From Thermobifida alba (GTDB lineage Bacteria; Actinomycetota; Actinomycetes; Streptosporangiales; Streptosporangiaceae), in the NCBI RefSeq assembly GCF_023208015.1, contig NZ_CP051627.1, forward strand, positions 434,001 through 498,000: a stretch of DNA of 64,000 nucleotides, written 5' to 3'. The translations under genes and the position numbers were made by a program. Below the pieces are notes generated by a model, which did not search any database, had not been told where the DNA came from, and saw nothing but the letters and a program-made list of their open reading frames with translations. Below, piece by piece: positions 53,311 through 63,134 of the stretch; the stretch's first letter is position 1; each line of letters opens with the position of its first letter.

Positions 53311-53856
53311 TCAGTCCTGCTGGAGGGTGAACTCGGCGTCGATCTCGATCTTGATCTTGTCGCCGACGACCACGCCGCCGCTCTCCATCGGCATGTGGAT
53401 GTCCACGCCGAACTCCTTGCGGCTGATCTCGGTCTCGGCGTGGAAGCCCGCGCGCCTGAGGCCGTAGGGGTCGATCGTGGAGCCGTTGAACTCCAGGGCC
53501 AGCTCCACCGGCCGGGTGTTGCCCTTGATGGTCAGGTCGCCGGTCAGGACGAAGTCCTCGCCCTTCTGGCTCAGCCCGGTGGAGACGAAGGTGAACTCCG
53601 GGTGGTTGGCGACGTCGAAGAAGTCGGCGGAGCGGACGTGCTCGTCGCGCTGCGCGTTGTTGGTGTCGATGGAGCTGGCGTCGATGGTGGCGGTCACCGA
53701 GGACTGGAACGGGTCCTCCGGCACGGTCAGCGTGGCGTCGAACTTCTCGAAACGCCCCCGCACCCTGCTGACCATCATGTGGCGCACGCTGAAGCCGACC
53801 TCGGAGTGGGCGGCGTCGATGGTCCAGGTGCCCGCGGGGAGCTGCTGTTCGGTCAT
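53311..53856 (-). CDS. YceI-family lipid-binding protein
   Basis: A 181-residue lipocalin-like beta-barrel protein. GTWTIDAAHSEVGFSVRHMM is the N-terminal YceI signature, and LTGDLTIKGNTRPVEL and FGVDIHMP follow. Family members bind isoprenoids or fatty-acid chains. No signal peptide is seen, so it is cytoplasmic. ATG 53856 follows AGGAGG. It diverges from a MarR gene with a shared operator-like palindrome. Confidence 0.9.
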   Translation of the reverse strand: MTEQQLPAGTWTIDAAHSEVGFSVRHMMVSRVRGRFEKFDATLTVPEDPFQSSVTATIDASSIDTNNAQRDEHVRSADFFDVANHPEFTFVSTGLSQKGEDFVLTGDLTIKGNTRPVELALEFNGSTIDPYGLRRAGFHAETEISRKEFGVDIHMPMESGGVVVGDKIKIEIDAEFTLQQD

Positions 53857-53894
53857 GGGTGTCCTCCTGGGAGTCGGGTGTGGTGGACGGCGTC

Positions 53895-53914
53895 CGTTGT
53901 CGTTTAACATACAA
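53895..53914. promoter_or_regulatory. MarR-type operator between yceI and marR
   Basis: A 20-bp imperfect palindrome, GTTGT and ACAAC arms around a TTAA centre (14 of 20 symmetric), in the A/T-rich divergent region. It probably binds the adjacent MarR protein. Confidence 0.6.
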
Positions 53915-53979
53915 CAACATCGCCAGAATAATCTTCCCAGGAAAGAATTTAGTGCCCGAGGCGAGAGGACGCAAGTACG

Positions 53980-54456
53980 ATGGCCGCCATGAACGCGGTC
54001 AACTGGCTGAGCGAGGAGGAACAGCGCATCTGGCGAAGCTTCCTCGCGGTCAACTCCCTGCTCCAGGAGCGCCTCGACCGGGACCTGCAACGCAGGGACG
54101 GCCTCACCCTCGTGGAGTACGCGATCCTGGTGCACCTGTCCGAGGCGGAGGGGCAGCGGATGCGCATGCGTTCCCTCGCCGACACGGTGATCGTCTCCAA
54201 GAGCCGCCTGTCCCACCAGGTGGCCCGCCTGGAACGGGACGGGTACGTGCGCCGGGAGGACTGCGTGGAGGACCGGCGCGGCTTCTGGGCGGTGCTCACC
54301 GACAAGGGGGCCGAGGTGCTGCGCGCCGCCGCGCCCGGGCACGTCGCCCAGGTTCGCGAGTACGTGTTCGACCGGCTCACCGACACCCAGGTCGCCGAGT
54401 TCGGCGCCATCATGGCGGTTCTGGAGCGCGGACTGCGCGAATCCTCCGCGAAGTGA
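53980..54456 (+). CDS. MarR-family transcriptional regulator
   Basis: A 158-residue winged-helix repressor. RMRSLADTVIVSKSRLSHQV is the recognition helix region and VARLERDGYVRREDCVEDRR the wing. ATG 53980 has AGAGGA upstream; alternatively TACGAT (53976-53981) could serve as a -10 for a leaderless start at ATG 53989. It diverges from yceI and probably represses it and itself through the palindrome at 53895-53914, responding to a lipophilic ligand (inference). Confidence 0.88.
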   Translation: MAAMNAVNWLSEEEQRIWRSFLAVNSLLQERLDRDLQRRDGLTLVEYAILVHLSEAEGQRMRMRSLADTVIVSKSRLSHQVARLERDGYVRREDCVEDRRGFWAVLTDKGAEVLRAAAPGHVAQVREYVFDRLTDTQVAEFGAIMAVLERGLRESSAK

Positions 54457-54528
54457 CCCCGAAGACACGGGGGTCCCGACCGGGGAGTGCGGTGGGCCGC
54501 CCCCCGTTCACGCAGTAGAGTCACGCAT

Positions 54529-55233
54529 GTGGCTGGACCTACCATCATCGGCGCGCAGCAGTTCCAGAACGACGACGGCAGCGCTGACCCCAGGGTGCGC
54601 GAAAAACTCGACGCCTACGCCAGAGGCAGGGTCGGGGACCGCCAGGTCCTGGAGACGCTGCGCAGGGCGCGACTGCTGGTCCCGGTCGTGGCCCGGCCGG
54701 TCAAGACCGCCAGGGACCCCGACGGGCTCGTCCGCGAGAAGCGCAGCGAGGTCGCGATGCCCGTACTGATCGGCAAGGACGGACGGCGCGGAGTCCTCGC
54801 CTTCACCTCGGTGGACACCGTCAAACGCTGGCGGGAGGACGCCCGGCCGATCCCGGTCACCACCCAGGACGCCTGCCGCGCCGCCTTCGAGGACAACGCC
54901 GACGCCGTCGTCGTGGACGTGGCCGGGCCCGTGACCTACGCGATCCAGGGCCGCTTCCTGAGCGCCATCGCGGAGCACGGCATGGTCCCCGCCCCCAAGG
55001 ACGACCCGCAGGTCCTCGCGCTGATCTACCGCATCACCCACACCGAGTTCGGCATCGAACGGGTCCGCATCCACGACTCCGAGCGCGCCGACATCGGCAT
55101 CCGGCTGGAACTGGAGCGGCGCGACGACGAGGCCATCCGCAACGTGGCCGAGCGGCTGGCCACCGAACTGGCCGTCATCCTGCCCGGCGGGGTGGAACTG
55201 AGCGCCGTGGTCCGCGCCCGCCGCGACAGGTGA
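54529..55233 (+). CDS. SseB-family protein
   Basis: A 234-residue protein. The N-terminal half has the SseB domain ([20 protein letters not shown] and [12 protein letters not shown]); the C-terminal half (from about 155, [11 protein letters not shown]) resembles a second ribosome-associated-like domain seen in actinobacterial SseB proteins. Function unknown. A TAGAGT -10 (54516-54521) lies 7 nt before GTG 54529, so a leaderless start is chosen over the longer frame. Confidence 0.78.
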   Translation: MAGPTIIGAQQFQNDDGSADPRVREKLDAYARGRVGDRQVLETLRRARLLVPVVARPVKTARDPDGLVREKRSEVAMPVLIGKDGRRGVLAFTSVDTVKRWREDARPIPVTTQDACRAAFEDNADAVVVDVAGPVTYAIQGRFLSAIAEHGMVPAPKDDPQVLALIYRITHTEFGIERVRIHDSERADIGIRLELERRDDEAIRNVAERLATELAVILPGGVELSAVVRARRDR

Positions 55234-55328
55234 GGCGGGCCCCGGCCCCGTGACCGGCCCCGCGCCGGGGCGGAGGCCGTCCACAGCCGACCGGTCCCAC
55301 CACCGCGGCGGACGCGGCCGACGGCAGA

Positions 55329-56132
55329 ATGCCGGACATGCCCTCCGCTCCGCTGCTCGCCCTGGCACTGGCCCCCCTCGGCGCTCTCCTGGCCCACCAC
55401 GCCGGCCGTGTCGTCGTGCTGTTCGCCGCCCACGACCCCGGCGACGACCCCGACGACCCCGGTCCGCCCCCGCCCACCCTGCCCCGCTCGGGCCGGGTCG
55501 TGCCGTGGGCGCGCTGGTCGCCGCTGCCGTGGCGGCTCGTACTCACCGGCCGCGGCCCCGGCGGCGAACCGGTGCGGGCCCCGGGGCCCGTCGTGCTCGC
55601 CGCCGCGGCGGCGTTCGCGGCGGTCGGACTCGGCGCGGCCCAGCGCCCCGCCGCCGAGATCGCGGCCCTGGCCTTCCTCGCCCTGTGGGGGACCCTGCTC
55701 TCCGCCGTCGACCTGCGCGTCAAACGCCTGCCCGACGCGCTGGTCCGGCCCGCCTACCCGGTGGCGCTGGCGCTGCTGGGCGCCGCCGCCCTCACCGTCC
55801 CCCACGGCCGGTCCGCGTTCCTCGGCGCGCTCGCCGGCATGGCCGCCCTGTGGGCCTTCTACTGGCTGTTGTGGTTCGTCTACCCGGCCGGCATGGGCTG
55901 GGGCGACGTCAAACTCTCCGGCCTGGTCGGCCTCTACCTGGGCTGGGCCGGCCCGGGGCCCGCGGTCAGCGGGGCCTTCGCCGCCTTCCTGCTCTCCGCG
56001 TGCGTGGGCCTGGTCCTCGTCCTGCTGGGACGCGCCGGACGCAAGACCCAGCTCCCCTTCGGACCGTTCATGGTCGGCGGCGCGCTGGCCGTGCTCCTCC
56101 TGGGCGACCCGCTCCCGCTCCTCCTCGGCTAG
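55329..56132 (+). CDS. A24-family prepilin peptidase
   Basis: A 267-residue membrane aspartyl peptidase with about seven helices. The catalytic aspartates are in [14 protein letters not shown] and [12 protein letters not shown]. It lacks the N-terminal cysteine methyltransferase domain, so it is of the short type. Such enzymes process type IV or Flp pilins; no pilus genes are in the window. ATG 55329 or 55338 could be the start. Confidence 0.88.
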   Translation: MPDMPSAPLLALALAPLGALLAHHAGRVVVLFAAHDPGDDPDDPGPPPPTLPRSGRVVPWARWSPLPWRLVLTGRGPGGEPVRAPGPVVLAAAAAFAAVGLGAAQRPAAEIAALAFLALWGTLLSAVDLRVKRLPDALVRPAYPVALALLGAAALTVPHGRSAFLGALAGMAALWAFYWLLWFVYPAGMGWGDVKLSGLVGLYLGWAGPGPAVSGAFAAFLLSACVGLVLVLLGRAGRKTQLPFGPFMVGGALAVLLLGDPLPLLLG

Positions 56133-56224
56133 GGCCGGCCCCTCCCGGCCTGGTCGCGGAGGGGAGCGGCCAAGGAGTGAGACCGATGTCGCCGTTGGGT
56201 GCGGGACGTGAAAAGATCGGAACC

Positions 56225-57406
56225 ATGTTGCGCTGGCTGACCGCTGGGGAGTCCCACGGACCGGCACTCGTCGCGATCGTGGAGGGCCTACCGGCCGGCG
56301 TGTCCGTCACCTCAGACGACATCGCCGCCGCGTTGCTCCGTCGTCGCGCCGGGTACGGCCGGGGCGCCCGCATGAAATTCGAGAAGGACGAGGTCTCCAT
56401 CGTCGGAGGCATCCGGCACGGCCGCACCCTGGGCGGCCCGGTGGCCATCGAGGTGGGCAACACCGAGTGGCCCAAGTGGGAGAAGGTCATGGCTCCCGAC
56501 CCGGTGCCCGCCGAAGAACTGGAGGGCGTGGCGCGCAACGCCCCCCTGACCCGTCCCCGTCCCGGCCACGCCGACCTCGTCGGCATGCAGAAGTACGGCT
56601 ACGACGAGGCCCGCCCCGTCCTGGAGCGCGCCAGCGCCCGGGAGACCGCCGCCCGCGTCGCCCTCGGCGAGGTCGCCCGCCAGTTCCTCCGCCAGGCGCT
56701 GGGCGTCGAGATCGTCAGCCACGTCGTGGCGATGGGCAGCGTCTCGGTGCCCGACGACGCGCCCGCCCCGGGACCGGACGACCTGGCCCGCGTGGACGCC
56801 GACCCGGTCCGCTGCTTCGACCCCGAGACCAGCGCCCGCATGGTCGCCGAGGTCGACGACACCCGCAAGACCGGCGACACCCTCGGCGGAGTGGTCGAGG
56901 TCCTCGCCTACGGGCTGCCGCCCGGCCTGGGCAGCCACGTCCACTGGGACCGCCGCCTCGACGCGCGGGTGGCCGGGGCCCTCATGGGCATCCAGGCGAT
57001 CAAGGGCGTGGAGTTCGGCGACGGCTTCCGCACCGCGGCACGGCGCGGCTCGGCCGCCCACGACGAGATCGAGCCCGGCGCCGACGGGGTGCGCCGCCGC
57101 AGCAACCGCGCGGGCGGCGTCGAAGGCGGCATGAGCACCGGCGACCCGCTGCGCGTGCGCGCGGCGATGAAACCCATCGCCACCGTGCCCCGCGCCCTGG
57201 ACACCATCGACGTGACCACCGGCGAACCCGCCCAGGCCCACCACCAGCGCAGCGACGTCACCGCGGTGCCGGCCGCGGGCGTGGTCGCCGAGTCCATGCT
57301 CGCCCTGGTCCTGGCCGAGGCGGCCCTGGAGAAGTTCGGCGGGGACTCGGTCGCCGAGACCGCCCGGAACCTGCGCGGCTACCTGGACTCGCTGACCGTC
57401 CGGTGA
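56225..57406 (+). CDS. aroC: Chorismate synthase
   Basis: Converts EPSP to chorismate with reduced FMN. The 393-residue protein begins [20 protein letters not shown] and has [26 protein letters not shown] and [17 protein letters not shown], with the catalytic histidines in GESHG and RPGHAD. It heads the aroC-aroK-aroB cluster, 35 bp before aroK. Confidence 0.97.
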   Translation: MLRWLTAGESHGPALVAIVEGLPAGVSVTSDDIAAALLRRRAGYGRGARMKFEKDEVSIVGGIRHGRTLGGPVAIEVGNTEWPKWEKVMAPDPVPAEELEGVARNAPLTRPRPGHADLVGMQKYGYDEARPVLERASARETAARVALGEVARQFLRQALGVEIVSHVVAMGSVSVPDDAPAPGPDDLARVDADPVRCFDPETSARMVAEVDDTRKTGDTLGGVVEVLAYGLPPGLGSHVHWDRRLDARVAGALMGIQAIKGVEFGDGFRTAARRGSAAHDEIEPGADGVRRRSNRAGGVEGGMSTGDPLRVRAAMKPIATVPRALDTIDVTTGEPAQAHHQRSDVTAVPAAGVVAESMLALVLAEAALEKFGGDSVAETARNLRGYLDSLTVR

Positions 57407-57441
57407 CCGCACCCGCCCCTGGGAGGCAGAGGAGTACCCCG

Positions 57442-57957
57442 ATGAGCAGACCCGTCGCGGTGCTGATCGGCTCGCCCGGATCGGGCAAGTCGACCGTGGG
57501 CCGCATACTCGCCGAACGGCTCGGCGTCGACCTGGTCGACACCGACGCCGAGGTCGAACGGCGCGCGGGCAAACCCATCGGCGACATCTTCGTCGAGGAC
57601 GGCGAGGAGACGTTCCGGGCGATGGAACGCCAGGCCGTGGCCGAGGCCCTGGCCGGGGCCACCGGAGTGGTGGCCCTGGGCGGCGGGGCGATCCTGGACG
57701 AGCGCACCCGCGCCGACCTCGCCGGGCACCGCGTCGTCTACCTGGAGGTGGAGTTCGCCGACGCGGCCCGCCGGGTGGGCCTGGACACCGCCCGGCCCCT
57801 GCTGCTCGGCAACCCGCGCGCCCGCCTGAAGGCGCTGCTCAAGGAGCGCCTGCCCATCTACGAGAGCCTGGCCACGGTCACCGTGTCCACCAGCGAGTAC
57901 TCCCCCGAGGAGGCCGCCGAGCGGATCGCGCGGGAGCTGCGGGACAGCGGTGACTGA
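57442..57957 (+). CDS. aroK: Shikimate kinase
   Basis: Phosphorylates shikimate at the 3-hydroxyl. The 171-residue P-loop kinase has Walker [12 protein letters not shown] (10-20), DTDAEVE for shikimate, and [12 protein letters not shown]. The lid includes DTARPLL. ATG 57442 follows GAGGAG. Confidence 0.96.
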   Translation: MSRPVAVLIGSPGSGKSTVGRILAERLGVDLVDTDAEVERRAGKPIGDIFVEDGEETFRAMERQAVAEALAGATGVVALGGGAILDERTRADLAGHRVVYLEVEFADAARRVGLDTARPLLLGNPRARLKALLKERLPIYESLATVTVSTSEYSPEEAAERIARELRDSGD

Positions 57958-58062
57958 CCCCGGGGCGCCCCGGGGCACCGCGGCCGTCCGCCACGGGAGG
58001 CGGCCCGGCCCCGCCGGTTCCCGGGGACCCGGTGAAGGCGTACGTCAACGACTGGAGCAGAC

Positions 58063-59169
58063 ATGACGGTCACCCGCATCGGAGTCGGAGGCACCTCCGC
58101 GCCCTACGACGTGGTCGTGGGCACCGGCGTCCTGACGGAGCTGCCCGCCCTGGTGGGGGAGGGGGCCCAGAGGGTCGCGGTCGTCCACCCCCGCGGCCTT
58201 GAGGAGCTCGCCCGGCCGGTGTGCGAGACGCTGCGCGCGGCCGGCTACGAGGTCCACCCGCTGCCCGTCCCCGACGGGGAGGCCGTCAAGGACGTGTCGG
58301 TGGCCGCGCAGCTGTGGGCGCGGCTGGGCCAGGCCGCCTTCACCCGCACCGACGTGGTCGTGGGCGTCGGCGGCGGCGCCACCACCGACCTGGCCGGGTT
58401 CGTCGCGGCGACCTGGCTGCGCGGGGTGCGCGCGGTCCTGGTGCCCACCACCCTGCTCGGCATGGTCGACGCCGCGGTCGGCGGCAAGACCGGCATCAAC
58501 ACCGCCGAGGGCAAGAACCTCGTCGGCGCGTTCCACCCGCCCGCCGGGGTGCTGTGCGACCTCGACACGCTGCCCTCCCTGCCGCGCGCGGACTACATCG
58601 GAGGCCTCGCCGAGATCATCAAGGCCGGGTTCATCGCGGACCCGGTCATCCTGGACCTGGTGGAGGCCGACCCCGAGGCCGCCGCCCGGCCCGACGGCAA
58701 GCACACCCGCGAGCTCGTCGAGCGCGCCGTCGCGGTCAAGGCCGACGTGGTCTCCTCCGACCTGCGGGAGAGCGGCCGCCGCGAGATCCTCAACTACGGC
58801 CACACCCTCGGCCACGCCATCGAGCGCGCCGAGAACTACACCTTCCGGCACGGCTACGCGATCTCCGTCGGCATGGTCTTCGCCGCCGAACTGGCCCGCC
58901 TGGACGGCCGCGTCGACGAGGCCGCCGTGCTGCGGCACCGCCGTATCCTGGAGTCGGTGGGGCTTCCGGTGCGCTACCGCGCCGACGCCTGGCCCGTCCT
59001 GCGCGACACGATGCGGGTGGACAAGAAGACCCGCGGCGCGACCCTGCGCTTCGTCGTCCTGGACGACGTGGCCGAACCCGCGATCCTGGCGGGTCCCTCC
59101 GACGCCCTGCTGGCCGAGGCGTACCGGGCGGTGAGTGGCGCCGCGCCGGATGTGCCCGACACCCACTAG
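58063..59169 (+). CDS. aroB: 3-dehydroquinate synthase
   Basis: Second shikimate-pathway enzyme, NAD+ and zinc dependent. The 368-residue protein has [40 protein letters not shown] and the zinc motif [14 protein letters not shown] 58063 lies 105 bp after aroK. Together with aroC and aroK it makes three of the seven pathway steps; the first step is at 30-1076. Confidence 0.96.
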   Translation: MTVTRIGVGGTSAPYDVVVGTGVLTELPALVGEGAQRVAVVHPRGLEELARPVCETLRAAGYEVHPLPVPDGEAVKDVSVAAQLWARLGQAAFTRTDVVVGVGGGATTDLAGFVAATWLRGVRAVLVPTTLLGMVDAAVGGKTGINTAEGKNLVGAFHPPAGVLCDLDTLPSLPRADYIGGLAEIIKAGFIADPVILDLVEADPEAAARPDGKHTRELVERAVAVKADVVSSDLRESGRREILNYGHTLGHAIERAENYTFRHGYAISVGMVFAAELARLDGRVDEAAVLRHRRILESVGLPVRYRADAWPVLRDTMRVDKKTRGATLRFVVLDDVAEPAILAGPSDALLAEAYRAVSGAAPDVPDTH

Positions 59170-59332
59170 ACTCACACGCAGGAGCGGTTCCGGCAGCTCA
59201 TCACGATCGCCCGGATTCGACCGGGCGCAGCGGGCCGGACAGCAAACCCCCGCCCAGGCGGCCGCGCACCATCGGGGCAACGCGGCCGCGGACCATCGGA
59301 CTGTGCCCTACTGGCTGAGAGAGACGACCGAA

Positions 59333-59896
59333 GTGGCGACGACGAACGACCTCAAGAACGGCATGACCCTCAGGCTCGACGGTGGTGAGCTGTGGAACGT
59401 CGTTGAATTCCAGCACGTCAAGCCGGGTAAGGGCGGTGCTTTCGTCCGCACCAAGCTGAAGAACGTCACCTCCGGCAAGGTCGTGGACAAGACCTTCAAC
59501 GCCGGCGTCAAGGTGGAGGTCGCCAACGTCGACCGGCGCGAGATGCAGTACCTCTACGCCGACGGCGACTCCTACATCTTCATGGACACCGAGACCTACG
59601 ACCAGGTCTACGTCCCCCGCGAGGTCGTCGGGGACAACGCCAACTTCCTGCTGGAGAGCGCCATCGTGACGGTCGCCGTCAACGAGGGCACCCCGCTCTA
59701 CATCGAGCTGCCCGCCGCGGTCGAGATGGCCATCGCCCAGACCGACCCCGGCCTGCAGGGCGACCGCTCCACCGGCGGAACCAAGCCCGCGACGCTGGAG
59801 ACCGGGGCCGTCATCCAGGTGCCGCTGTTCGTCGCCACCGGCGACAGGGTCAAGGTCGACACCCGGACTGGCGAATACCTGGGCCGCGTCAACTGA
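59333..59896 (+). CDS. efp: Elongation factor P
   Basis: Relieves ribosome stalling at polyproline. The 187-residue three-domain protein has the acceptor loop [10 protein letters not shown] with Lys33 at the tip, and a C-terminal [18 protein letters not shown] 59333 is used; the frame upstream is not conserved. It overlaps nusB by one base and lies in the usual aroB-efp-nusB order. Confidence 0.96.
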   Translation: MATTNDLKNGMTLRLDGGELWNVVEFQHVKPGKGGAFVRTKLKNVTSGKVVDKTFNAGVKVEVANVDRREMQYLYADGDSYIFMDTETYDQVYVPREVVGDNANFLLESAIVTVAVNEGTPLYIELPAAVEMAIAQTDPGLQGDRSTGGTKPATLETGAVIQVPLFVATGDRVKVDTRTGEYLGRVN

Positions 59897-60309
59897 TGCG
59901 CGGGTCACGGCACAAGGCCCGGCTGCGTGCGGTCGAAGTACTCTACGAGGCCGAGGTCCGCGGTGTCCCCGTCGCCGAGGTGGTCGAGCGCCGCCGGGCG
60001 CAGGCCGAGCCGCCGATCAACGAGTTCACCGAGCGGCTCGCCACCGGGGTGGAGGAGCACCGCGAACGGATCGACGAACTGCTGGAGACCTACTCCATCG
60101 GCTGGACGCTGGAGCGCATGCCGGTGGTGGACCGCAACATCCTGCGGATCGGCGCCTACGAGCTGCTGTGGGCCGAGGACATCCCCGACGGGGTGGCGAT
60201 CGCGGAGGCGGTGGCGATGGCCAAGGAACTGTCCACCGACGAGTCGCCCGTCTTCGTCAACGGCCTGCTCTCCCGCCTGATGGAGAACAAGGCATCGCTG
60301 TCGCTGTAG
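59896..60309 (+). CDS. nusB: Transcription antitermination factor NusB
   Basis: Binds boxA RNA with S10 during rRNA transcription. The 137-residue all-helical protein has SRHKARLRAVEVLYEAEVRG, RMPVVDRNILRIGAYELLW and VFVNGLLSRL. ATG 59896 overlaps the efp stop (TGATG). In Streptomyces bldD follows nusB; here a methyltransferase gene does. Confidence 0.95.
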   Translation: MRGSRHKARLRAVEVLYEAEVRGVPVAEVVERRRAQAEPPINEFTERLATGVEEHRERIDELLETYSIGWTLERMPVVDRNILRIGAYELLWAEDIPDGVAIAEAVAMAKELSTDESPVFVNGLLSRLMENKASLSL

Positions 60310-60349
60310 CGTCGCCCCGGGCACGCGGGGCGGGGAAAGGACTCGCATC

Positions 60350-61108
60350 GTGGACTCCTCCACCGTCGGCCCCCGGCGCGCCTCCAGCGCCGCACGCACC
60401 GCAGTCGTCTGGGAGGCGCTGACCGCGGAGTTGGCGCGGGCGGCAGAGGAGTCCGCCGCTCCCCTGGAGATCGTCGACGCGGGCGGCGGCACCGGCGGTG
60501 CCGCCGTACCGCTCGCCGAACTCGGCCACCGCGTGACGGTCGTCGACCCCAGCCCCGACTCGCTGGCCGCCCTGGAACGCCGGGCGGCCGAGGCCGGGGT
60601 GCGGGTGAACGCGGTCCAGGGCGACACCCGGGACCTGGGCGACCTGCTCCCCGAGGCCAGCGCGCACCTGGTCCTGGTGCACAACGTCCTGGAGTACGTG
60701 GACGACCCGCTGGCCGCGCTGCGCGACGTCGTCTCCGTCACCCGCCCCGGGGGAACGGTCAGCGTGATGACGGCCAACGCCGTGGCGGCGGTGCTGCACC
60801 GGGCCCTGGCCGGACACCTCGCCGACGCGCTGGCGCTGCTGGAGTCCCCCGAGGGGCGCTGGGGTCCGGGCGACCCGATGCCGCGCCGCCTCACCGCCGA
60901 ACGCCTCACCGCCCTGGTCCGCGAGGCCGGACTCGACCCGGGCGGCCTGCGCGGGGTGCGGGTGCTGGGCGACCTGCTCCCCGGCCGGGTGTTCGAGGAC
61001 CCGCAGACCCCCGAGGTCCTGGTGGCCCTGGAGAAGGCGGCGTCGGTCCACCCGGAGCTGTCGGGCATCGCCACCCAGCTGCACCTGCTCGCGCGGCGGC
61101 CCGCCTGA
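60350..61108 (+). CDS. Class I SAM-dependent methyltransferase
   Basis: A 252-residue methyltransferase with SAM motifs IVDAGGGTGGAAVPLAELG (motif I), VTVVDPSPDSLAALE and HLVLVHNVLEYVDDPLAAL, resembling CmoA/SmtA-type tRNA or small-molecule enzymes. Substrate unknown. GTG 60350 follows GGGGAAAGGA. It lies 69 bp before dinB on the same strand, an association also seen in other actinobacteria (from memory). Confidence 0.85.
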   Translation: MDSSTVGPRRASSAARTAVVWEALTAELARAAEESAAPLEIVDAGGGTGGAAVPLAELGHRVTVVDPSPDSLAALERRAAEAGVRVNAVQGDTRDLGDLLPEASAHLVLVHNVLEYVDDPLAALRDVVSVTRPGGTVSVMTANAVAAVLHRALAGHLADALALLESPEGRWGPGDPMPRRLTAERLTALVREAGLDPGGLRGVRVLGDLLPGRVFEDPQTPEVLVALEKAASVHPELSGIATQLHLLARRPA

Positions 61109-61177
61109 CCCGCCCCGGCCGGACTGTCCACCCTCCCTGGTAGAACAGCACCGACACCGTGCCGGGGAGGAGGGCCG

Positions 61178-62452
61178 ATGAGCCGTCGACAGCTCGAACG
61201 CGGCGAGCCCGTGCGCGGCGTCCTGACCGGGCGCGGCATCGTCCCGCTGGACGGCCGTCCCGTCGACGACGCCGACTGCACCGTGCTGCACATCGACATG
61301 GACGCCTTCTTCAGCAGCGTGGAGGAGCTGCGCCACCCCGAGGTCCGGGGGCGGCCGGTGATCGTGGGCGGCACCGGACCGCGCGGCGTGGTCGCCGCCG
61401 CCAACTACCCGGCCCGCCGCCACGGCGTGCACTCGGCGATGCCCATGTCACGGGCGTTGCGGCTCTGCCCCCAGGCGGTGGTCTTCCCGCCCGACGGCGC
61501 CACCTACCGGCGCGTCTCCGCCCGCGTCATGGACCTCCTGCGTTCGATCACCCCGCAGGTGGAGCAGCTCTCGGTCGACGAGGCGTTCCTGGACGTGGCC
61601 GGAGCGGACCGCCGCCTGGGCGGCGGTCCGACGCACATCGCCCAGCTCATCCGCGCCCGGGTCCGCGCCGAGCAGGGGCTCACCTGCTCGGTCGGGGTGG
61701 CGGCCACCAAGTTCGTCGCCAAGCTCGCCTCCACCCGCTGCAAGCCCGACGGCCTGCTGCTGGTCCCCACCGAGCACGTCACCGACTTCCTGCACCCGCT
61801 GCCCGTCGGGGCGCTGTGGGGGGTGGGGGAGCGCACCGAGCAGGCGCTGCGGCGCATGGGGCTGCGCACCGTCGGCGACGTCGCCCGCACCCCGCCCGAC
61901 ACGCTCCGCCACGAGCTGGGCCGGGCGCTGGGCAGCCAGCTCGCCGAACTGGCGTGGGGACGCGACCCCCGGCCGGTCACCGCCGAGACCGTCGACAAGA
62001 GCATCAGCACCGAGGAGACCTTCGACACCGACGTCCACGACCCCGAGCAGATCCGCCGGGAACTGCTGCGGCTGGCCGAGAGGGTCGCGCGCCGGCTCCG
62101 CGCCGCGGGGCAGGCCGGACGCACGGTGGGGGTCAAGCTGCGCCGGGCCGACTTCAGCACGGTCACCCGCTCCCGGACCCTGTCCGAACCCACCGACGTG
62201 GCCAGGCGGATCGCCGCGGTCGCCCGGGAACTCTACGCGGCCTCCGGGCTGCTCGGAACCCCGCTGCGGCTGGTGGGCGTCAGAGTGGAGGGACTGGTGC
62301 CCGCGGACCGCGTCCACCACCAGTTGGCGCTGGACGAGGACGGGCCGAGCTGGCGCACGGTCGAGAAGCTCCAGGACGAGGTGGTGCGCCGTTTCGGGGA
62401 CGGAGCGCTCAGACCAGCGTCGTTGGCTTTCTGTGACGAAGATGACGTATGA
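61178..62452 (+). CDS. dinB: DNA polymerase IV (Y family)
   Basis: Error-prone translesion polymerase of 424 residues. Palm motifs HIDMDAFFSSVE and QLSVDEAFLD carry the metal-binding acidic residues; YPARRHGVHSAMPM is the finger region and a helix-hairpin-helix is near LWGVGERTEQALRRMGLRTVGDV. An about 35-residue N-terminal extension precedes the palm. ATG 61178 follows GGGGAGGAGGG. No SOS box was seen upstream, and the C-terminus lacks an evident beta-clamp QxxLF motif. Confidence 0.94.
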   Translation: MSRRQLERGEPVRGVLTGRGIVPLDGRPVDDADCTVLHIDMDAFFSSVEELRHPEVRGRPVIVGGTGPRGVVAAANYPARRHGVHSAMPMSRALRLCPQAVVFPPDGATYRRVSARVMDLLRSITPQVEQLSVDEAFLDVAGADRRLGGGPTHIAQLIRARVRAEQGLTCSVGVAATKFVAKLASTRCKPDGLLLVPTEHVTDFLHPLPVGALWGVGERTEQALRRMGLRTVGDVARTPPDTLRHELGRALGSQLAELAWGRDPRPVTAETVDKSISTEETFDTDVHDPEQIRRELLRLAERVARRLRAAGQAGRTVGVKLRRADFSTVTRSRTLSEPTDVARRIAAVARELYAASGLLGTPLRLVGVRVEGLVPADRVHHQLALDEDGPSWRTVEKLQDEVVRRFGDGALRPASLAFCDEDDV

Positions 62453-62724
62453 TACGGCAACTTTTTCGTTCCGCGAGTGTTGTATGTGATGGGGCCGGCC
62501 GGAGCGGGCCGGACCGAGGACACGATTCCCCGGAACGATGGGGAGAGGGGGCGGGCTGGTGAAAGCCAGCGTGGTCGAGGGTACTGTGGTCGATGGAAGG
62601 GGCCAGAGCGCGTATCTTTTCTTTTCACAGAGCGCTAAGTCCCCTTATTCTGGGCATATCACTGGCCATCAGATAGTTGTTCAGCACCCGTTGCCCCACC
62701 CGGGGACTGCTTTTGGGAGGCGCC

Positions 62725-63099
62725 GTGCCGCTCTCTGAACACGAGCAGCGCATGCTCGAACAGATCGAGCGGGCGCTGTATGCGGAGGACCCGAAGTTCG
62801 CCAACACCGTGCGGCAGACGAACCCGCAGGTCCACTACAAGCGTCGGCTCGTCAAGGCGTCGTTCGGCTTCGTGGCCGGCATCGGCCTCCTCCTGGGAGG
62901 CATGGTCTTTCAGGCGGTACCGGTCAGCGTCGTCGGTTTCGTCATCATGCTGGTGTGTGCGCTGTGGGGGTTGTCCGGGTGGCGGCGCGCCGCCGGGAGC
63001 GCCTCCGTCGGTGCCGACAGGGGGCCGAAGCGTCAGCGCCCCGGGATGATGGACCGCTTCGAGGAGCGCTGGCGCCGCCGCCAGGAAGGCGAACACTAG
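62725..63099 (+). CDS. DUF3040 membrane protein
   Basis: A 124-residue actinobacterial DUF3040 protein. PLSEHEQRMLEQIERALYAEDPKFA is the hallmark start, shown here by EHEQRMLEQIERALYAED; two transmembrane helices (about 47-63 and 67-84) and a basic tail follow. Its genes usually lie near dinB and the mraZ/cell-division cluster. GTG 62725 follows GGGAGG. Confidence 0.9.
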   Translation: MPLSEHEQRMLEQIERALYAEDPKFANTVRQTNPQVHYKRRLVKASFGFVAGIGLLLGGMVFQAVPVSVVGFVIMLVCALWGLSGWRRAAGSASVGADRGPKRQRPGMMDRFEERWRRRQEGEH

Positions 63100-63134
63100 G
63101 AGGGGCCCGCCGGGTGCGGGCTGGTTGACTTCCG

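Noticed and set aside
61109-61177. SOS box for dinB
   Set aside because: No GAAC-N4-GTTC dyad is present in the short spacer or just upstream.
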